DNA of 64,000 nucleotides from an uncultured Bacteroidales bacterium (GCA_902799185.1 CADBZO010000002.1:45031-109030), one strand, 5' to 3'. Positions 1 through 8,634 are shown, counted from the stretch's first letter. Made by a program: numbers and translations. The notes: generated from the sequence alone by a model not told the origin.

Positions 1-25
1 AAAAAAATATTTTTTATATCAAGTA

Positions 26-56
26 TTGCATATATGTTTTTTTTTTCGTACCTTTG
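26..56 (+). promoter_or_regulatory. Bacteroidetes-type promoter with T10 spacer tract
   Basis: TTG (26-28) within TTGCATATATG and TACCTTTG (49-56) are separated by 20 nt, the spacing seen at every clear promoter in this window. The spacer holds a run of ten T (37-46). No convincing gene follows directly. The transcript would run into the gene-free stretch before pta. Confidence 0.7.
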
Positions 57-543
57 CGGTCGATTTACAAGACGGAGCAAAAGCCATGGCAAAGCCCTTG
101 CGTTAGTCCGGAAATGATACACTTATGTCGTACTAATGGCGCACTTATCACGCACTAAATATTTGATGCAAACACGTCAGTATTATATATATTTATATAT
201 ATAATACCTAATGAGTTAAGAACATAAACAGAGATAAACCCTTTTGAATGCTTTTGAGCTTCGCTCTCGCGTACTTTGCCGCTAAAAACTCCCCGCAAGC
301 AAGCTTTCGGATAGTTTTTACCATCAAACTCCGCAACTCTGCGAGTAAAAGCCTTCAAAAGAAATAAACATAAAAAACATTTTTATTAGTCAAAAATTAC
401 CAACAATTATTCAAAAATTTGCATTGCTGATCAAATCAAAAAAATGAATAGACTTATGAGTCACTATGTAATAGTGCTTTACGTAACGCGGAACTTAAAA
501 TATCGCAACAATAATAGTAGATAACAAATAAAAATATACATTT
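57..543. other. Gene-free leader region with inverted repeats upstream of pta
   Basis: No convincing coding region is seen. Positions 241-255 (CTTTTGAATGCTTTT) and 347-361 (AAAAGCCTTCAAAAG) form a 15-bp inverted repeat with one mismatch around about 90 bp, so a structured RNA or a small mobile repeat is possible. At 462-476 there is a perfect palindrome, CACTAT-gta-ATAGTG, 67 bp before pta, which could be an operator. No canonical -7 box is seen directly before pta, so its promoter is either the one at 26-56 or atypical. Confidence 0.4.
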
Positions 544-1542
544 ATGGACATTTTAAATCAAATGATTGCGCGTGCGAAGGCGAATCCTCAGCGCATTGTG
601 TTGCCGGAAGGTGACGAACCGAGAACATTAGAGGCTGCTAATATCCTGTTGAGAGACAAGATTGCGCAGCTTATTTTGATTGGCGACCCTGAGAAGATCA
701 AGGGGATGGCCGCTGAGAAGGGTTACGAGTACATCCAAGAGGCGAAGATCGTTGACCCGATTCACGACCCGAAGATGCCGGAGTACGCGAAGCTGTTGTT
801 CGAGTTGCGCAAGGCGAAAGGCATGACGGAGGAGGAGGCGGCGAAGAAAGCACAGGACCCGCTGTACTTAGGCTGCCTGATGATCAAGGCCGGTGACGCC
901 GACGGCGAGTTAGCCGGTGCCCGCGGCACGACGGCAGACACCATCCGTCCGGCGTTCCAGATCCTGAAGACCAAACCGGGCTGCTCCATCGTCAGCGGCG
1001 CATTCCTGATGTTTACTCCCGCGAAGCAGTTGGGCGAGAACGGTTTCCTGCTGTTCGCAGACTGCGCCGTCAACCCGAATCCGGATGCAAAGCAGTTGGC
1101 AGAGATAGCCATTTCTACCGCTGAGACGGCAAGAACGATTGCCGGTATCGAACCGCGCGTAGCGATGCTCTCTTTCTCGACGAAAGGCAGCGCCAAACAT
1201 GAGTTGGTTGACAAGGTAGCCGAGGCGACAAAACTCGCCAAAGAGATGGCTCCTGAGCTGGCACTCGACGGCGAGTTGCAGGCTGATGCGGCGCTGGTAG
1301 AGAGCGTGGCGAAGACCAAGGCACCGGGCAGCCCTGTAGCCGGCAAGGCAAACGTACTCGTATTCCCGGATCTCCAAGCCGGTAACATCGGCTACAAACT
1401 CGTGGAGCGTTTCAGTGGCGCAGATGCCGTAGGTCCGATCCTCCAGGGTATCGCTGCTCCGGTGAACGACCTGAGCCGCGGATGCAAGGTGCAAGACATC
1501 GTGCAGATGGTAGTGATTACGGCGAACCAAGCGATTAAATAA
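544..1542 (+). CDS. pta: Phosphate acetyltransferase
   Basis: This cytoplasmic enzyme interconverts acetyl-CoA and acetyl phosphate and works with acetate kinase, encoded next, to make ATP during fermentation. The 332 aa match the short single-domain Pta form. The N-terminal PEGDEPRTLEAA and the central GARGTTADTIRPAF and PNPDAKQLAEIAI segments are typical of the phosphate acetyl/butyryltransferase family. The ATG at 544 follows an A-rich leader without a strong Shine-Dalgarno sequence, as is common in Bacteroidetes. The pta-ackA order with a 117-nt gap suggests co-transcription. Confidence 0.96.
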   Translation: MDILNQMIARAKANPQRIVLPEGDEPRTLEAANILLRDKIAQLILIGDPEKIKGMAAEKGYEYIQEAKIVDPIHDPKMPEYAKLLFELRKAKGMTEEEAAKKAQDPLYLGCLMIKAGDADGELAGARGTTADTIRPAFQILKTKPGCSIVSGAFLMFTPAKQLGENGFLLFADCAVNPNPDAKQLAEIAISTAETARTIAGIEPRVAMLSFSTKGSAKHELVDKVAEATKLAKEMAPELALDGELQADAALVESVAKTKAPGSPVAGKANVLVFPDLQAGNIGYKLVERFSGADAVGPILQGIAAPVNDLSRGCKVQDIVQMVVITANQAIK

Positions 1543-1552
1543 TTGAGGATCC

Positions 1553-1600
1553 GCCAATCTTGGCGGATGCAAGGGGAGAGACTAACGCCGGATGGCATCC
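1553..1600. repeat. Two short GC palindromes between pta and ackA
   Basis: The gap holds ATCCGCC-aatctt-GGCGGAT and then GCCGGATG-g-CATCCGGC, two hairpins resembling REP units. Further on, a 19-bp AT-rich unit (ataccaaaagaagaatttt type) occurs twice at about 1606-1650. The hairpins could stabilise or attenuate the pta-ackA transcript. No T-tract follows, so they are not obvious terminators. Confidence 0.5.
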
Positions 1601-1659
1601 GGCACAAAAGAAGAATTTTATACCAAAAGAAGAATTTTTTATACCATAATTGAAAACAT

Positions 1660-2853
1660 ATGAAGATATTAGTATTGAACTGCGGAAGCAGTAGTATCAA
1701 GTATAAGCTCTTTGAGATGGAGAGCAAGAAAGTGATGGCACAAGGCGGTATCGAGAAGATCGGTCTGCCGGATTCGTTCCTGTTAGTCAAACTGCCGAAC
1801 GGCGAGAAAGTGAAGTTCGAGAAACCGATGCCGGAACATACTGTCGGTATCGAGCTTATCTTGGAGAAACTGGTGGACCCGGAGGTAGGTTGCATCAAGG
1901 ACCTCCAGGAAATCAACGCCGTAGGTCACCGCGTGGTACACGGCGGCGAGAAATTCAACAAGTCTGTGCTCATCACGCCGGAAGTGAAACAGCAGATTAT
2001 CGAGTGCATCGACCTGGCTCCGCTGCACAACCCTGCTAACCTGAAGGGTATTGACGCTATCGAGAAGATCCTGCCGGGCGTACCGCAGGTAGCTGTCTTC
2101 GACACCGCTTTCCACCAGACGATGCCGGACTATGCGTACATGTACGCGCTTCCTTATGAACTGTATGAGAAATACGCTATCCGCCGCTACGGTTTCCACG
2201 GCACGAGCCATCGCTACGTAAGCGCGCGCGTATGCGAATATTTAGGTGTAGATCCGAAGGGCAAGAAGATTGTCACCGCGCATATCGGCGGCGGCGGCAG
2301 CTGCACGGCAGTGATGGACGGCAAGAGCGTGGACACGAGTATGGGTCTGACGCCGGTGGAGGGTCTGGTGATGGGTACCCGTGCCGGTGACCTCGACCTC
2401 GGCGCCGCAACGTTCATCATGGACAAGGAGCACCTGAGTACGGCTGAGTTCAACAACCTGGTGAACAAGAAATCGGGTCTGCTCGGTGTATCGGGCGTGT
2501 CAAGTGACTGCCGCGACATCGAGGCGGCTATCAACGCAGGCAACAAACGTGCCGACCTGGCCCGTAAGATGTTCATCTACCGTCTGAAGAAATACATCGG
2601 CGCATACGCCGCTGCGATGAACGGCATTGATATCCTGGTATTTACCGCCGGCATCGGCGAGAACGATCCGTATATCCGCGCAGAGGTGATGAAGGGTCTG
2701 AGCTATCTCGGCATCGAGTTGGACGAAGAGGCGAACCAGGTACGCGGCGAAGAGCGCATCATCTCCAAGCCGGGCAGCAAAGTGACGGTTGTACTCGTGC
2801 CGACCGACGAGGAACTGATGATTGCCAGCGATACGGAGGCGCTTATTAATTGA
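1660..2853 (+). CDS. ackA: Acetate kinase
   Basis: Cytoplasmic kinase that converts acetyl phosphate and ADP to acetate and ATP, the last step of acetate fermentation. The 397 aa match the family length. Visible family motifs are the N-terminal phosphate-binding NCGSSSIKYKLF, HRVVHGG, FDTAFHQTMP (catalytic Asp), GFHGTSHRYV (catalytic His), AHIGGGGS and GTRAGDLD (catalytic Arg), and FTAGIGEND near the C-terminus. It lies 117 nt after pta on the same strand. The stop codon TGA lies in the first unit of the ATTGAGAATTGAG repeat that follows, so the last residue (Asn) is read from repeat-like sequence. Confidence 0.97.
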   Translation: MKILVLNCGSSSIKYKLFEMESKKVMAQGGIEKIGLPDSFLLVKLPNGEKVKFEKPMPEHTVGIELILEKLVDPEVGCIKDLQEINAVGHRVVHGGEKFNKSVLITPEVKQQIIECIDLAPLHNPANLKGIDAIEKILPGVPQVAVFDTAFHQTMPDYAYMYALPYELYEKYAIRRYGFHGTSHRYVSARVCEYLGVDPKGKKIVTAHIGGGGSCTAVMDGKSVDTSMGLTPVEGLVMGTRAGDLDLGAATFIMDKEHLSTAEFNNLVNKKSGLLGVSGVSSDCRDIEAAINAGNKRADLARKMFIYRLKKYIGAYAAAMNGIDILVFTAGIGENDPYIRAEVMKGLSYLGIELDEEANQVRGEERIISKPGSKVTVVLVPTDEELMIASDTEALIN

Positions 2854-2935
2854 GAATTGAGAATTGAGAATTGAGAATTCATTCAATTGAGAATTGAGAA
2901 TTGAGAATTGAGAATTCATTCAATTGAGAATTTTA
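2848..2935. repeat. Nested GAATTGA tandem repeat after ackA
   Basis: A 37-bp unit made of four ATTGAGA-type steps ending in TTCATTC occurs twice in tandem and starts a third time. It overlaps the ackA stop codon and ends about 25 bp before the amylase start. The same simple repeat lies before rnpA (about 44938-44971) and, in changed form, inside birA (about 63363-63412). Confidence 0.85.
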
Positions 2936-2959
2936 CCATTGAAAAACACACCACATTGT

Positions 2960-4603
2960 ATGATAAATAAACCCATTATTTACCAACTCTTCCCTCGCTG
3001 GTTCGCGAATTACAACGAGACCCGTAAACGCGACGGCAGCAGGGAAGAGAACGGTTGCGGCCGGTTCGTGGATATCAACGAGCGTGCACTCAAGTCCATT
3101 GCGGATTTGGGTGCTACGCATGTCTGGTACACCGGCATCATCCGTCACGCAACAGCGGAGTATAACTCCCCCGCTATCACCAAAGGCAAGGCCGGTTCGC
3201 CATACGCCATCACCGATTATTACGACGTCGATCCCGACCTGGCGAAGAACGTCAACCGGCGTATGGAGGAGTTCGAATCGCTGGTAGCCAGGACTCATGA
3301 AGCGGGGCTGGGCGTGATTATTGATTTCGTGCCCAACCATGTGAGCCGCGAATACAAGAGTCTCAGTAAGCCTGCCGGCGTGCAGGACCTGGGCGAGGGC
3401 GACCATCCCGAATGGGCTTTCTCTCCGCTCAATAACTTCTATTACCTCCCCGGCGAACGTTTCACCATGGACAAGGATCTGCAGGGCTACGAGGAGTACC
3501 CGGCCAAGGTGACGGGCAACGACTGTTTCACCTCCCATCCCGGTCCCAACGACTGGTATGAGACGGTCAAACTCAACTACGGCGTGTTCTACCAGGGCGG
3601 CGGTGAGAAGCAGTTCGACCCTATTCCCAACACGTGGGTGAAGATGCGCGATATCCTGCTCTTCTGGGCGGACAAGGGCATCGACGGCGTGCGGGTGGAT
3701 ATGGCGGAGATGGTGCCTGTGGAGTTCTTCGCATGGGCGATAGCGCAGGTGAAGAAGAAACACAAGAAGTTCCTTTTCATCGGCGAGTGTTACGACCCGA
3801 ACCGATATGACGCTTACCTCGCGGCGGGATTTGACTATCTCTATGACAAAGTAGGCATGTACGATTACCTCCGCGGCGTGACCAGCAAAGGCTGGCCGGC
3901 GTCGGGTATCACCCATTACTGGATGCAGCACGGTGACGAGCGGCTGAAACACATGCTCTATTTCCTGGAGAACCACGACGAGCAACGTATCGCCAGCGGT
4001 TTCTTCTGCGGCTCCGGCCGTTGCGCCGAGCCGGCGATGATCGTAGCGGCGACGTTGAACCAGTGCCCCGTGATGATCTATTCCGGCCAGGAACTGGGTG
4101 AGCGGGGCATGGATATGGAGGGCTTCTCCGGTATCGACGGACGGACTTCTATCTTCGACTACTGGGGCGTCAAATCCCTTCAGGCATGGGCGAACAAGGG
4201 TAAGTTCGACGGCGCCAAGATGAACGACGCGCAGAAGGAACTGCGTAGTTTCTATGCCCGTCTGCTGACGCTGGCGCGTGACGACAAAGCCATCCAGAAG
4301 GGACAGATGTACGATATCACCTACGCCCAGGGCGAGGGTTTTGACAAGCAGCAGCATTATGCTTTCCTTCGTCATACGAAAGGCGAGACGCTGCTGGTGG
4401 TGGTCAATTTCCACGACCGCGAGCAGGCTATCAACGTCCGCATACCCAACGATGCGTTTGTCTATCTGGGGCTGGAGGAGAAACCGGCTGCTACGGCGGT
4501 GGACCTCCTGCGTGGCGGCAAACGCACGATGGATTTCACGCCTGACGGATGTACGCAGATTGTCCTGCCGGCGTGGAAAGGCGTGATTCTGAAAATCAAA
4601 TAA
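2960..4603 (+). CDS. GH13-family alpha-amylase, cytoplasmic
   Basis: Hydrolyses or transfers alpha-glucans or maltodextrins. All four GH13 conserved regions are present: VIIDFVPNHV (region I), GVRVDMAEM (region II, nucleophile Asp), FIGECY (region III, acid/base Glu) and FLENHDEQR (region IV). From ATG 2960 the protein has 547 aa and begins MINKPIIYQLFPRWF, the usual first strand of the barrel. An in-frame ATG at 2924 would add 12 residues read from repeat DNA and is less likely. There is no signal peptide, so it should act on imported or stored glucans. Its place beside pta-ackA fits carbohydrate fermentation. The exact specificity within GH13 cannot be read here. Confidence 0.9.
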   Translation: MINKPIIYQLFPRWFANYNETRKRDGSREENGCGRFVDINERALKSIADLGATHVWYTGIIRHATAEYNSPAITKGKAGSPYAITDYYDVDPDLAKNVNRRMEEFESLVARTHEAGLGVIIDFVPNHVSREYKSLSKPAGVQDLGEGDHPEWAFSPLNNFYYLPGERFTMDKDLQGYEEYPAKVTGNDCFTSHPGPNDWYETVKLNYGVFYQGGGEKQFDPIPNTWVKMRDILLFWADKGIDGVRVDMAEMVPVEFFAWAIAQVKKKHKKFLFIGECYDPNRYDAYLAAGFDYLYDKVGMYDYLRGVTSKGWPASGITHYWMQHGDERLKHMLYFLENHDEQRIASGFFCGSGRCAEPAMIVAATLNQCPVMIYSGQELGERGMDMEGFSGIDGRTSIFDYWGVKSLQAWANKGKFDGAKMNDAQKELRSFYARLLTLARDDKAIQKGQMYDITYAQGEGFDKQQHYAFLRHTKGETLLVVVNFHDREQAINVRIPNDAFVYLGLEEKPAATAVDLLRGGKRTMDFTPDGCTQIVLPAWKGVILKIK

Positions 4604-4640
4604 CCCCCTCCCAACCTCCCCCACAGGGGGGAGGAGAAAG
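4604..4640. repeat. GC-rich CCCTCCC...GGGGAGG palindrome carrying a Shine-Dalgarno
   Basis: The stretch following the amylase stop reads CCCCCTCCCAACCTCCCCC and then the complementary GGGGGGAGGAG. It is one of a family of dispersed palindromes (also at about 34408-34440, 35807-35830, 51630-51668, 55595-55695, 60230-60330 and 63755-63795). Its right arm ends in GGAGGAGAAAGG, 10 nt before the TTG start of the next gene, so the repeat appears to supply that gene's ribosome-binding site. Confidence 0.75.
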
Positions 4641-4650
4641 GAACTTTGAA

Positions 4651-5610
4651 TTGGAACAGATTAGGGACATAGCAAGACTGGTGAGGTGGAGCAATCTGCT
4701 CTTCCTCGCCGCCCTTGTGTGGCTGATGGAGAAATGGGTGGCGGTTCCGGTGCTGGATGCTGCGGCTTTCGGCGAGCAGCTGCCGTGGTACACCCTCACG
4801 CTCCTGACGCTTGCTACGGTGCTCATCGCCGCCGGTGGATATGTCATCAATGATTATTTCGATGTGAAGATCGACCGTATCAACCGCCCTGACGAACTGG
4901 TGGTGACGCGTACGGTCACCAAACAGGCGGCGATGACGCTCAGCCTTGTTCTGAGCGGGGGAGGTATCGCCTGCGGGCTGGCTGTGGCGGTGTTGCTCAG
5001 GAGTATCGCCATGGGCATGCTTTTTATCCTGGTGCCGGGGCTGCTGTGGTTCTATTCGTCGAGTTACAAAAGGCTCTTCCTCGTCGGCAACCTCATCATC
5101 TCGCTGCTGGCGGGACTCACGCCGCTGCTGGTGGCGATGGCGAACGTGTCGCAGTTGCGGCTCCGGTTCGCCTCTATCCTGCCTTATACCACGCTCACGC
5201 ATGATCTATACGCCTGGCTTGGCGGCTTTGCGCTCTTCGCGTTCCTGCTGACGTGGATCCGTGAGATCGTCAAGGATATGCAGGACCAGACGGGCGACCG
5301 CGAGTATGAGTGCCACTCCATGCCGGTGGTGTGGGGGGAGAAGAAGACGAAAGTTTTCGTCACCGCTCTGGCTCTCCTGACGGTAGCCGTGATCGGTCAT
5401 CTGTGGTATCACGTCCTGCCGTTCCCGGTCAGCTGGATGAGCCTCAGCACGCGGTATATCTTCTTCGGTATCATTGTGCCGCTGCTCTGTTCGCTCTGGC
5501 TCCTCTGGGCGGCGAAGATACCCTCCGATTACAAAGCATGCCAGCAACTCGTCAAATTCACGATGCTGCTGGGCATGCTCTATAGTTTCTGTATCGTCCG
5601 AGGTCTCTAA
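4651..5610 (+). CDS. UbiA-family prenyltransferase
   Basis: Integral membrane enzyme that moves a polyprenyl group onto an acceptor. The Bacteroidetes relatives are usually annotated as geranylgeranylglycerol-phosphate geranylgeranyltransferase-like. Both Asp-rich motifs are visible: NDYFDVKIDRINRP for Mg-prenyl-diphosphate binding, and KDMQDQTGDRE in the second half. Several hydrophobic helices lie between them. No ATG fits the start. TTG at 4651, preceded by GGAGGAGAAAGG, gives 319 aa beginning LEQIRDIARLVRWSNLLF, where the family normally begins. The true acceptor is not known from sequence. Confidence 0.85.
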   Translation: MEQIRDIARLVRWSNLLFLAALVWLMEKWVAVPVLDAAAFGEQLPWYTLTLLTLATVLIAAGGYVINDYFDVKIDRINRPDELVVTRTVTKQAAMTLSLVLSGGGIACGLAVAVLLRSIAMGMLFILVPGLLWFYSSSYKRLFLVGNLIISLLAGLTPLLVAMANVSQLRLRFASILPYTTLTHDLYAWLGGFALFAFLLTWIREIVKDMQDQTGDREYECHSMPVVWGEKKTKVFVTALALLTVAVIGHLWYHVLPFPVSWMSLSTRYIFFGIIVPLLCSLWLLWAAKIPSDYKACQQLVKFTMLLGMLYSFCIVRGL

Positions 5611-5642
5611 CCTCTCAACTCTCAACTATCAACTGTCAACTA
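5611..5642. repeat. CTCTCAACTATCAACT simple repeat between convergent genes
   Basis: Four degenerate copies of a 10-bp CTCAACTCT/TATCAACTGT unit fill the gap between the prenyltransferase and the convergent gene at 5640-7205. The TAA of the first and the TAG of the second lie at the edges of or inside the repeat. Confidence 0.75.
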
Positions 5643-7205
5643 TCTCAGCGCAATCACCTGCGCCTCCTGGTTGTTCATACCCGGCATAGTACGTCCAACG
5701 CCGGCGTTGATGTAGGTGGGGTCGCAGACGGTGTATTTGCGGTTCTTGTAGGTCAGGTAATCGCCGCGTTCCTCGTTGCTGAAGCCTACCGCCGAAGCCA
5801 GATGCCCCGGGTAATAGAGCAGCACGACATCCAGTCCCACCAGGTCGCGTACCAGCCGCGAGAAGAGGATAGCGCGGTCTTCGCAGTCACAGTACGGATA
5901 GTAGAGGGTCTCTTGCGCGAAGAACGCACGGTCCTGCCCCCATACCTCGTCGTCGTATTTGTACTGGAAGGCGGTCTGCACCCAGTTCAGCAGGATCTCC
6001 ACCGCCTGCCGCTCGTTCATGCCGGAGATGGTCTTCTTGAGCGTAGGGTAGAGTGCGTTCTGGATGGACTTGTCCAGCGGGGTGTTCGCATAAGCGGCCC
6101 AGCGGGTGGTGAAATCGCCTTTGTAACATGCCTGCGGGTAGCTGTTGAAGAAATCGATGAGGTTCTTGTTCACGCTCACGGAGGCGGTGACGCCTTTCTT
6201 CGAGGTCAGCGTACGTTTGGGCGTCGGGTCGGAGGTGAACTTCGGCAGCTGCGCTATCTGCATGGAGAGCGATTTCTCCTTGCCGTACTTGGATTCGCAG
6301 ATATGCATCTTGCCGGACGGTTTGCCGTTGACGGAGTAGAATTTCATACCGTCCAGTTTGAAATACTTCATCCCGTAGATGTCGTACAGGCTGGCTACGA
6401 GCAGTCGCAGGGTGCCGTTGTCGTTGCCGATACGGATGCGGTAACCGGACTGTACCAGCAGGAACGCTTGCGCCAGCGTGGCGGCATTGCCTTTGCCGTA
6501 CTGTTTCTCGCAGGCTTTGCCTAACATATCCATGTATGCCCAGTCGCAGAGCGCATTGGCCTTGCGGGCGTCAAGGGCGGTCTTGACGGTGATGTCATAT
6601 TTAGAGTCCGAGAGGGCTTTCCATCCGTCGGCGATGGCGTTCTCGTCGCTGCCCGCCAGACGGAAGTTGTCGTTCTCCGGAAAACCGATTGTCACCAAGG
6701 CACCGTAGTAACCTACGCTCACGCGTTTGTAGGGCAGCTCTTTCGGTGTCTCCACCGGTGCTATCGGTTCCGGCGCAGGCGCCGGGGCGGGAATCACGAT
6801 CACCGTCGGCTTCACGGCGATAGGCTTCGTCTCCAGGTCTTGCGGCACCGGGATAGAGGCTATCTCTTCGCGCACCACCGGCTCCTCTTCCGGTGCGGTA
6901 GGCTGTACAGGCTGCCGGGCCTGTTGCGGTTCGGGCTCAGGCGCCTGGTAAACCACCGGCGCTACTTCCTTCTCCTCTTTGGGCACATCGGCCTCGTGGG
7001 CGGGAAACTCCGCCCAGGCGCGGCGCATGAACTCCGCATACTCTTCGTTCACACGCTTACGGAAGGCGTCATACTCCGCCTGCTGGTTGTCCTTGAACTG
7101 GTTGAACTGGGCAGCCTGCTGCTGCCGGAACTGCTGGAAAGCATCTACCTGTGCGGTAGCGCTTACGGTTGCTAAAACAGAAAGGAAAAAGACTGTCTTT
7201 TTCAT
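5640..7205 (-). CDS. Secreted transglutaminase-like protein with coiled-coil N-terminus
   Basis: The 521-aa protein starts with a signal peptide (MKKTVFFLSVLATVSATAQ). A Gln/Phe-rich, probably helical segment follows (about residues 20-70), then a Pro/Glu-rich linker (about 75-150). The C-terminal third has the features of the transglutaminase-like cysteine protease fold: Cys in YCDCEDRAILFSRL, His in YYPGHLASAV and Asp in CDPTYINAG, in the expected order. It may cleave or cross-link peptides in the periplasm or outside the cell; the substrate is unknown. The next gene on the same strand (7221-7742) also encodes an exported or anchored protein and may be co-transcribed, with a 15-nt gap. Confidence 0.7.
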   Translation of the reverse strand: MKKTVFFLSVLATVSATAQVDAFQQFRQQQAAQFNQFKDNQQAEYDAFRKRVNEEYAEFMRRAWAEFPAHEADVPKEEKEVAPVVYQAPEPEPQQARQPVQPTAPEEEPVVREEIASIPVPQDLETKPIAVKPTVIVIPAPAPAPEPIAPVETPKELPYKRVSVGYYGALVTIGFPENDNFRLAGSDENAIADGWKALSDSKYDITVKTALDARKANALCDWAYMDMLGKACEKQYGKGNAATLAQAFLLVQSGYRIRIGNDNGTLRLLVASLYDIYGMKYFKLDGMKFYSVNGKPSGKMHICESKYGKEKSLSMQIAQLPKFTSDPTPKRTLTSKKGVTASVSVNKNLIDFFNSYPQACYKGDFTTRWAAYANTPLDKSIQNALYPTLKKTISGMNERQAVEILLNWVQTAFQYKYDDEVWGQDRAFFAQETLYYPYCDCEDRAILFSRLVRDLVGLDVVLLYYPGHLASAVGFSNEERGDYLTYKNRKYTVCDPTYINAGVGRTMPGMNNQEAQVIALR

Positions 7206-7220
7206 GGCGTGAAGTATTTG

Positions 7221-7742
7221 TTATTCTTTGGTAAACCGGTATTGCGACCGTCCGTTGGTCTCCCGTACGGCGATGTTCATGCTGTCGTAGGCGGAAACCA
7301 GATATATATGGGCGATGGGTACGTCGCGGAAATCCATTGTGGAGTACTCATAGAGGGTGTCATTGCTCTTCCTCCATCGGAACCATCCGTTGCCGTGGTA
7401 GTTCAGGTCCTCCTCCTGTACGTCGTCGGCCTCGTCCCACTCTTTGCCCCAGTAATGGCCTTCGCCGTCATCGTCGTCGTAGTACACTTTGTGCCAACCT
7501 TGGTTCTCGTTGTTCGCCCATCGTCCTACCATCAGCGGGTCGGCAGGCGGCATCTCGCCTTCGAAGAAGACGATGCTGTTGGTGGTGTGCTCGTTGGTCA
7601 TCTCGCCGGACTCAGTCTCCTCGCTCCGGCTGTCTTTCGCCTCCGGATGTTCCTTCCCTGGTCCGCTCAGCCACACGGCCGCTCCGATGGCTGCTCCTAC
7701 CATCACCACGCATGTAAGTAATATAACTGTAGGTTTATTCAT
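7221..7742 (-). CDS. Small membrane-anchored protein of unknown function
   Basis: I do not recognise the family. ATG at 7742 gives 173 aa starting MNKPTVILLTCVVMVGAAIGAAVWLS, a single membrane segment, then an acidic Ser/Glu-rich stalk and a soluble domain rich in Trp, Tyr and Asp (a DDDDGEG run, YHGNGWFRWRK). It is probably anchored in the inner membrane with the domain in the periplasm. A clear promoter lies at 7766-7796. The transglutaminase-like gene follows 15 nt downstream, which suggests a two-gene operon. Confidence 0.6.
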   Translation of the reverse strand: MNKPTVILLTCVVMVGAAIGAAVWLSGPGKEHPEAKDSRSEETESGEMTNEHTTNSIVFFEGEMPPADPLMVGRWANNENQGWHKVYYDDDDGEGHYWGKEWDEADDVQEEDLNYHGNGWFRWRKSNDTLYEYSTMDFRDVPIAHIYLVSAYDSMNIAVRETNGRSQYRFTKE

Positions 7743-7765
7743 TGATGTAAATCTGTTTCCGGCTG

Positions 7766-7796
7766 CAAAGATACAACAAAAATTGCACATATGCAA
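7766..7796 (-). promoter_or_regulatory. Promoter for the 7742-5640 gene pair
   Basis: On the minus strand TTG (7796-7794, in TTGCATATGTGCAA) and TATCTTTG (7773-7766) are separated by 20 nt. The -33 region is part of a near-perfect palindrome that recurs at other promoters in this window. Confidence 0.8.
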
Positions 7797-7821
7797 GATT
7801 TTGCCGAAAAAAATCATTAAG

Positions 7822-7940
7822 GGACTATTTTTCGCCATTTTGCATCCATCGTGTGCATCCATCGCACCGTGCACTTCTCGCGTGTTACTGCGCGAGCCTT
7901 ATCCCCCACAACCGCCAAAGGCAGCCCGGAGACTGCCTTT
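7822..7940. repeat. 119-bp direct repeat, copy 1 (terminator plus promoter-upstream segment)
   Basis: This segment matches 8692-8810 in the same orientation at 118 of 119 positions. It contains the hairpin AAAGGCAG-tctccggg-CTGCCTTT (minus-strand reading), which would act as a terminator for the gene ending at 7974. Its other end lies about 25 bp behind the promoter of the 7742 gene. A diverged third copy in the other orientation is at about 34855-34977. Confidence 0.9.
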
Positions 7941-7973
7941 AATCTACCGTCGCTTTCTTACGGAAATTGGGAA

Positions 7974-8465
7974 TTATTCTTGGGTGTGCCCCTTGAAAAA
8001 ATTGGTAAACGAACTCAATATAGTAATCAGTTTTGGGTGATCTTTTCTAATCAAGATACTTGAATAATACCGAACCTGATCAATCACCATTGACTCCGTA
8101 TACATCGAATAGGAAGCACTTTCTACGTACGAATGAAACCATGCACGGAACATTCTATCGCGAGAAGCCTGACGCCCATCTGTTGTGTCGCAAATATATA
8201 ACATTATCGTTTCTTTTTGAGCGAAGAACTCCTCAATAATCACTCTAACCGTCTCATATATATCTTCGTCTTTGCGTCCTTTTTTGCGCGACTTATTAAT
8301 TAAAAAGAACTGATACACCCCGTCATTCATAAAGGATGTATCTTGCATAAAACCAGCAGAATAAACAATGCCGTACTTGGTCTTGAAGATGAAAATATTG
8401 TCATCCTCTTTTAGTACTTTATACGGCGACCGAGTATTAATGGTTTCGGCAGATAAGTGTATCAT
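7974..8465 (-). CDS. DUF6169-like hypothetical protein
   Basis: The 163-aa soluble protein resembles, from memory, the Bacteroidetes family DUF6169: a central YQFFLINKSRKK, then DEDIYETVRVIIEEFF, LYICDTTDGRQASRDRMF and a short aromatic C-terminal region. The function of the family is unknown to me. It is translationally coupled to the 47-aa gene upstream (ATGA overlap at 8462-8465). The pair lies between two 119-bp direct repeats, which suggests that it entered the locus as a unit. Confidence 0.6.
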   Translation of the reverse strand: MIHLSAETINTRSPYKVLKEDDNIFIFKTKYGIVYSAGFMQDTSFMNDGVYQFFLINKSRKKGRKDEDIYETVRVIIEEFFAQKETIMLYICDTTDGRQASRDRMFRAWFHSYVESASYSMYTESMVIDQVRYYSSILIRKDHPKLITILSSFTNFFKGHTQE

Positions 8466-8605
8466 TGTGCTGTTTGGTATTCAGGATGCCTAGCCATAAT
8501 TTCATTTACTCGTGCCTCAAACACCTTTCGCAAGCCCACCATCTTACGGAGTGCCTCCATGCGTTCCTCTTCCGAATTAAATTTTACGAATACACTGTCA
8601 TCCAT
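8462..8605 (-). CDS. 47-aa small protein coupled to the DUF6169-like gene
   Basis: This short reading frame begins MDDSVFVKFNSEEERMEALR and ends PEYQTAQ. It is charged, probably helical and without membrane segments. Support for it being real: a strong Shine-Dalgarno (AAAAAGGAGGG) before ATG 8605, a promoter at 8635-8666, and a four-base ATGA overlap with the next gene. The arrangement (small acidic/helical protein then a roughly 160-aa protein) resembles an antitoxin-toxin or adaptor pair, but that is only a guess. Confidence 0.7.
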   Translation of the reverse strand: MDDSVFVKFNSEEERMEALRKMVGLRKVFEARVNEIMARHPEYQTAQ

Positions 8606-8634
8606 AATATTACCCTCCTTTTTCCTTTCCGCTG

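Noticed and set aside
155..358. 67-codon frame on the minus strand upstream of pta
   Set aside because: No ribosome-binding site or promoter and no domain. It overlaps an inverted repeat, so it is more likely noise.
2933..4624. Long open frame (563 codons) antisense to the amylase gene
   Set aside because: It is a shadow of the codon use of the sense gene. The sense strand has all four GH13 regions, and the antisense frame has no recognisable domain.
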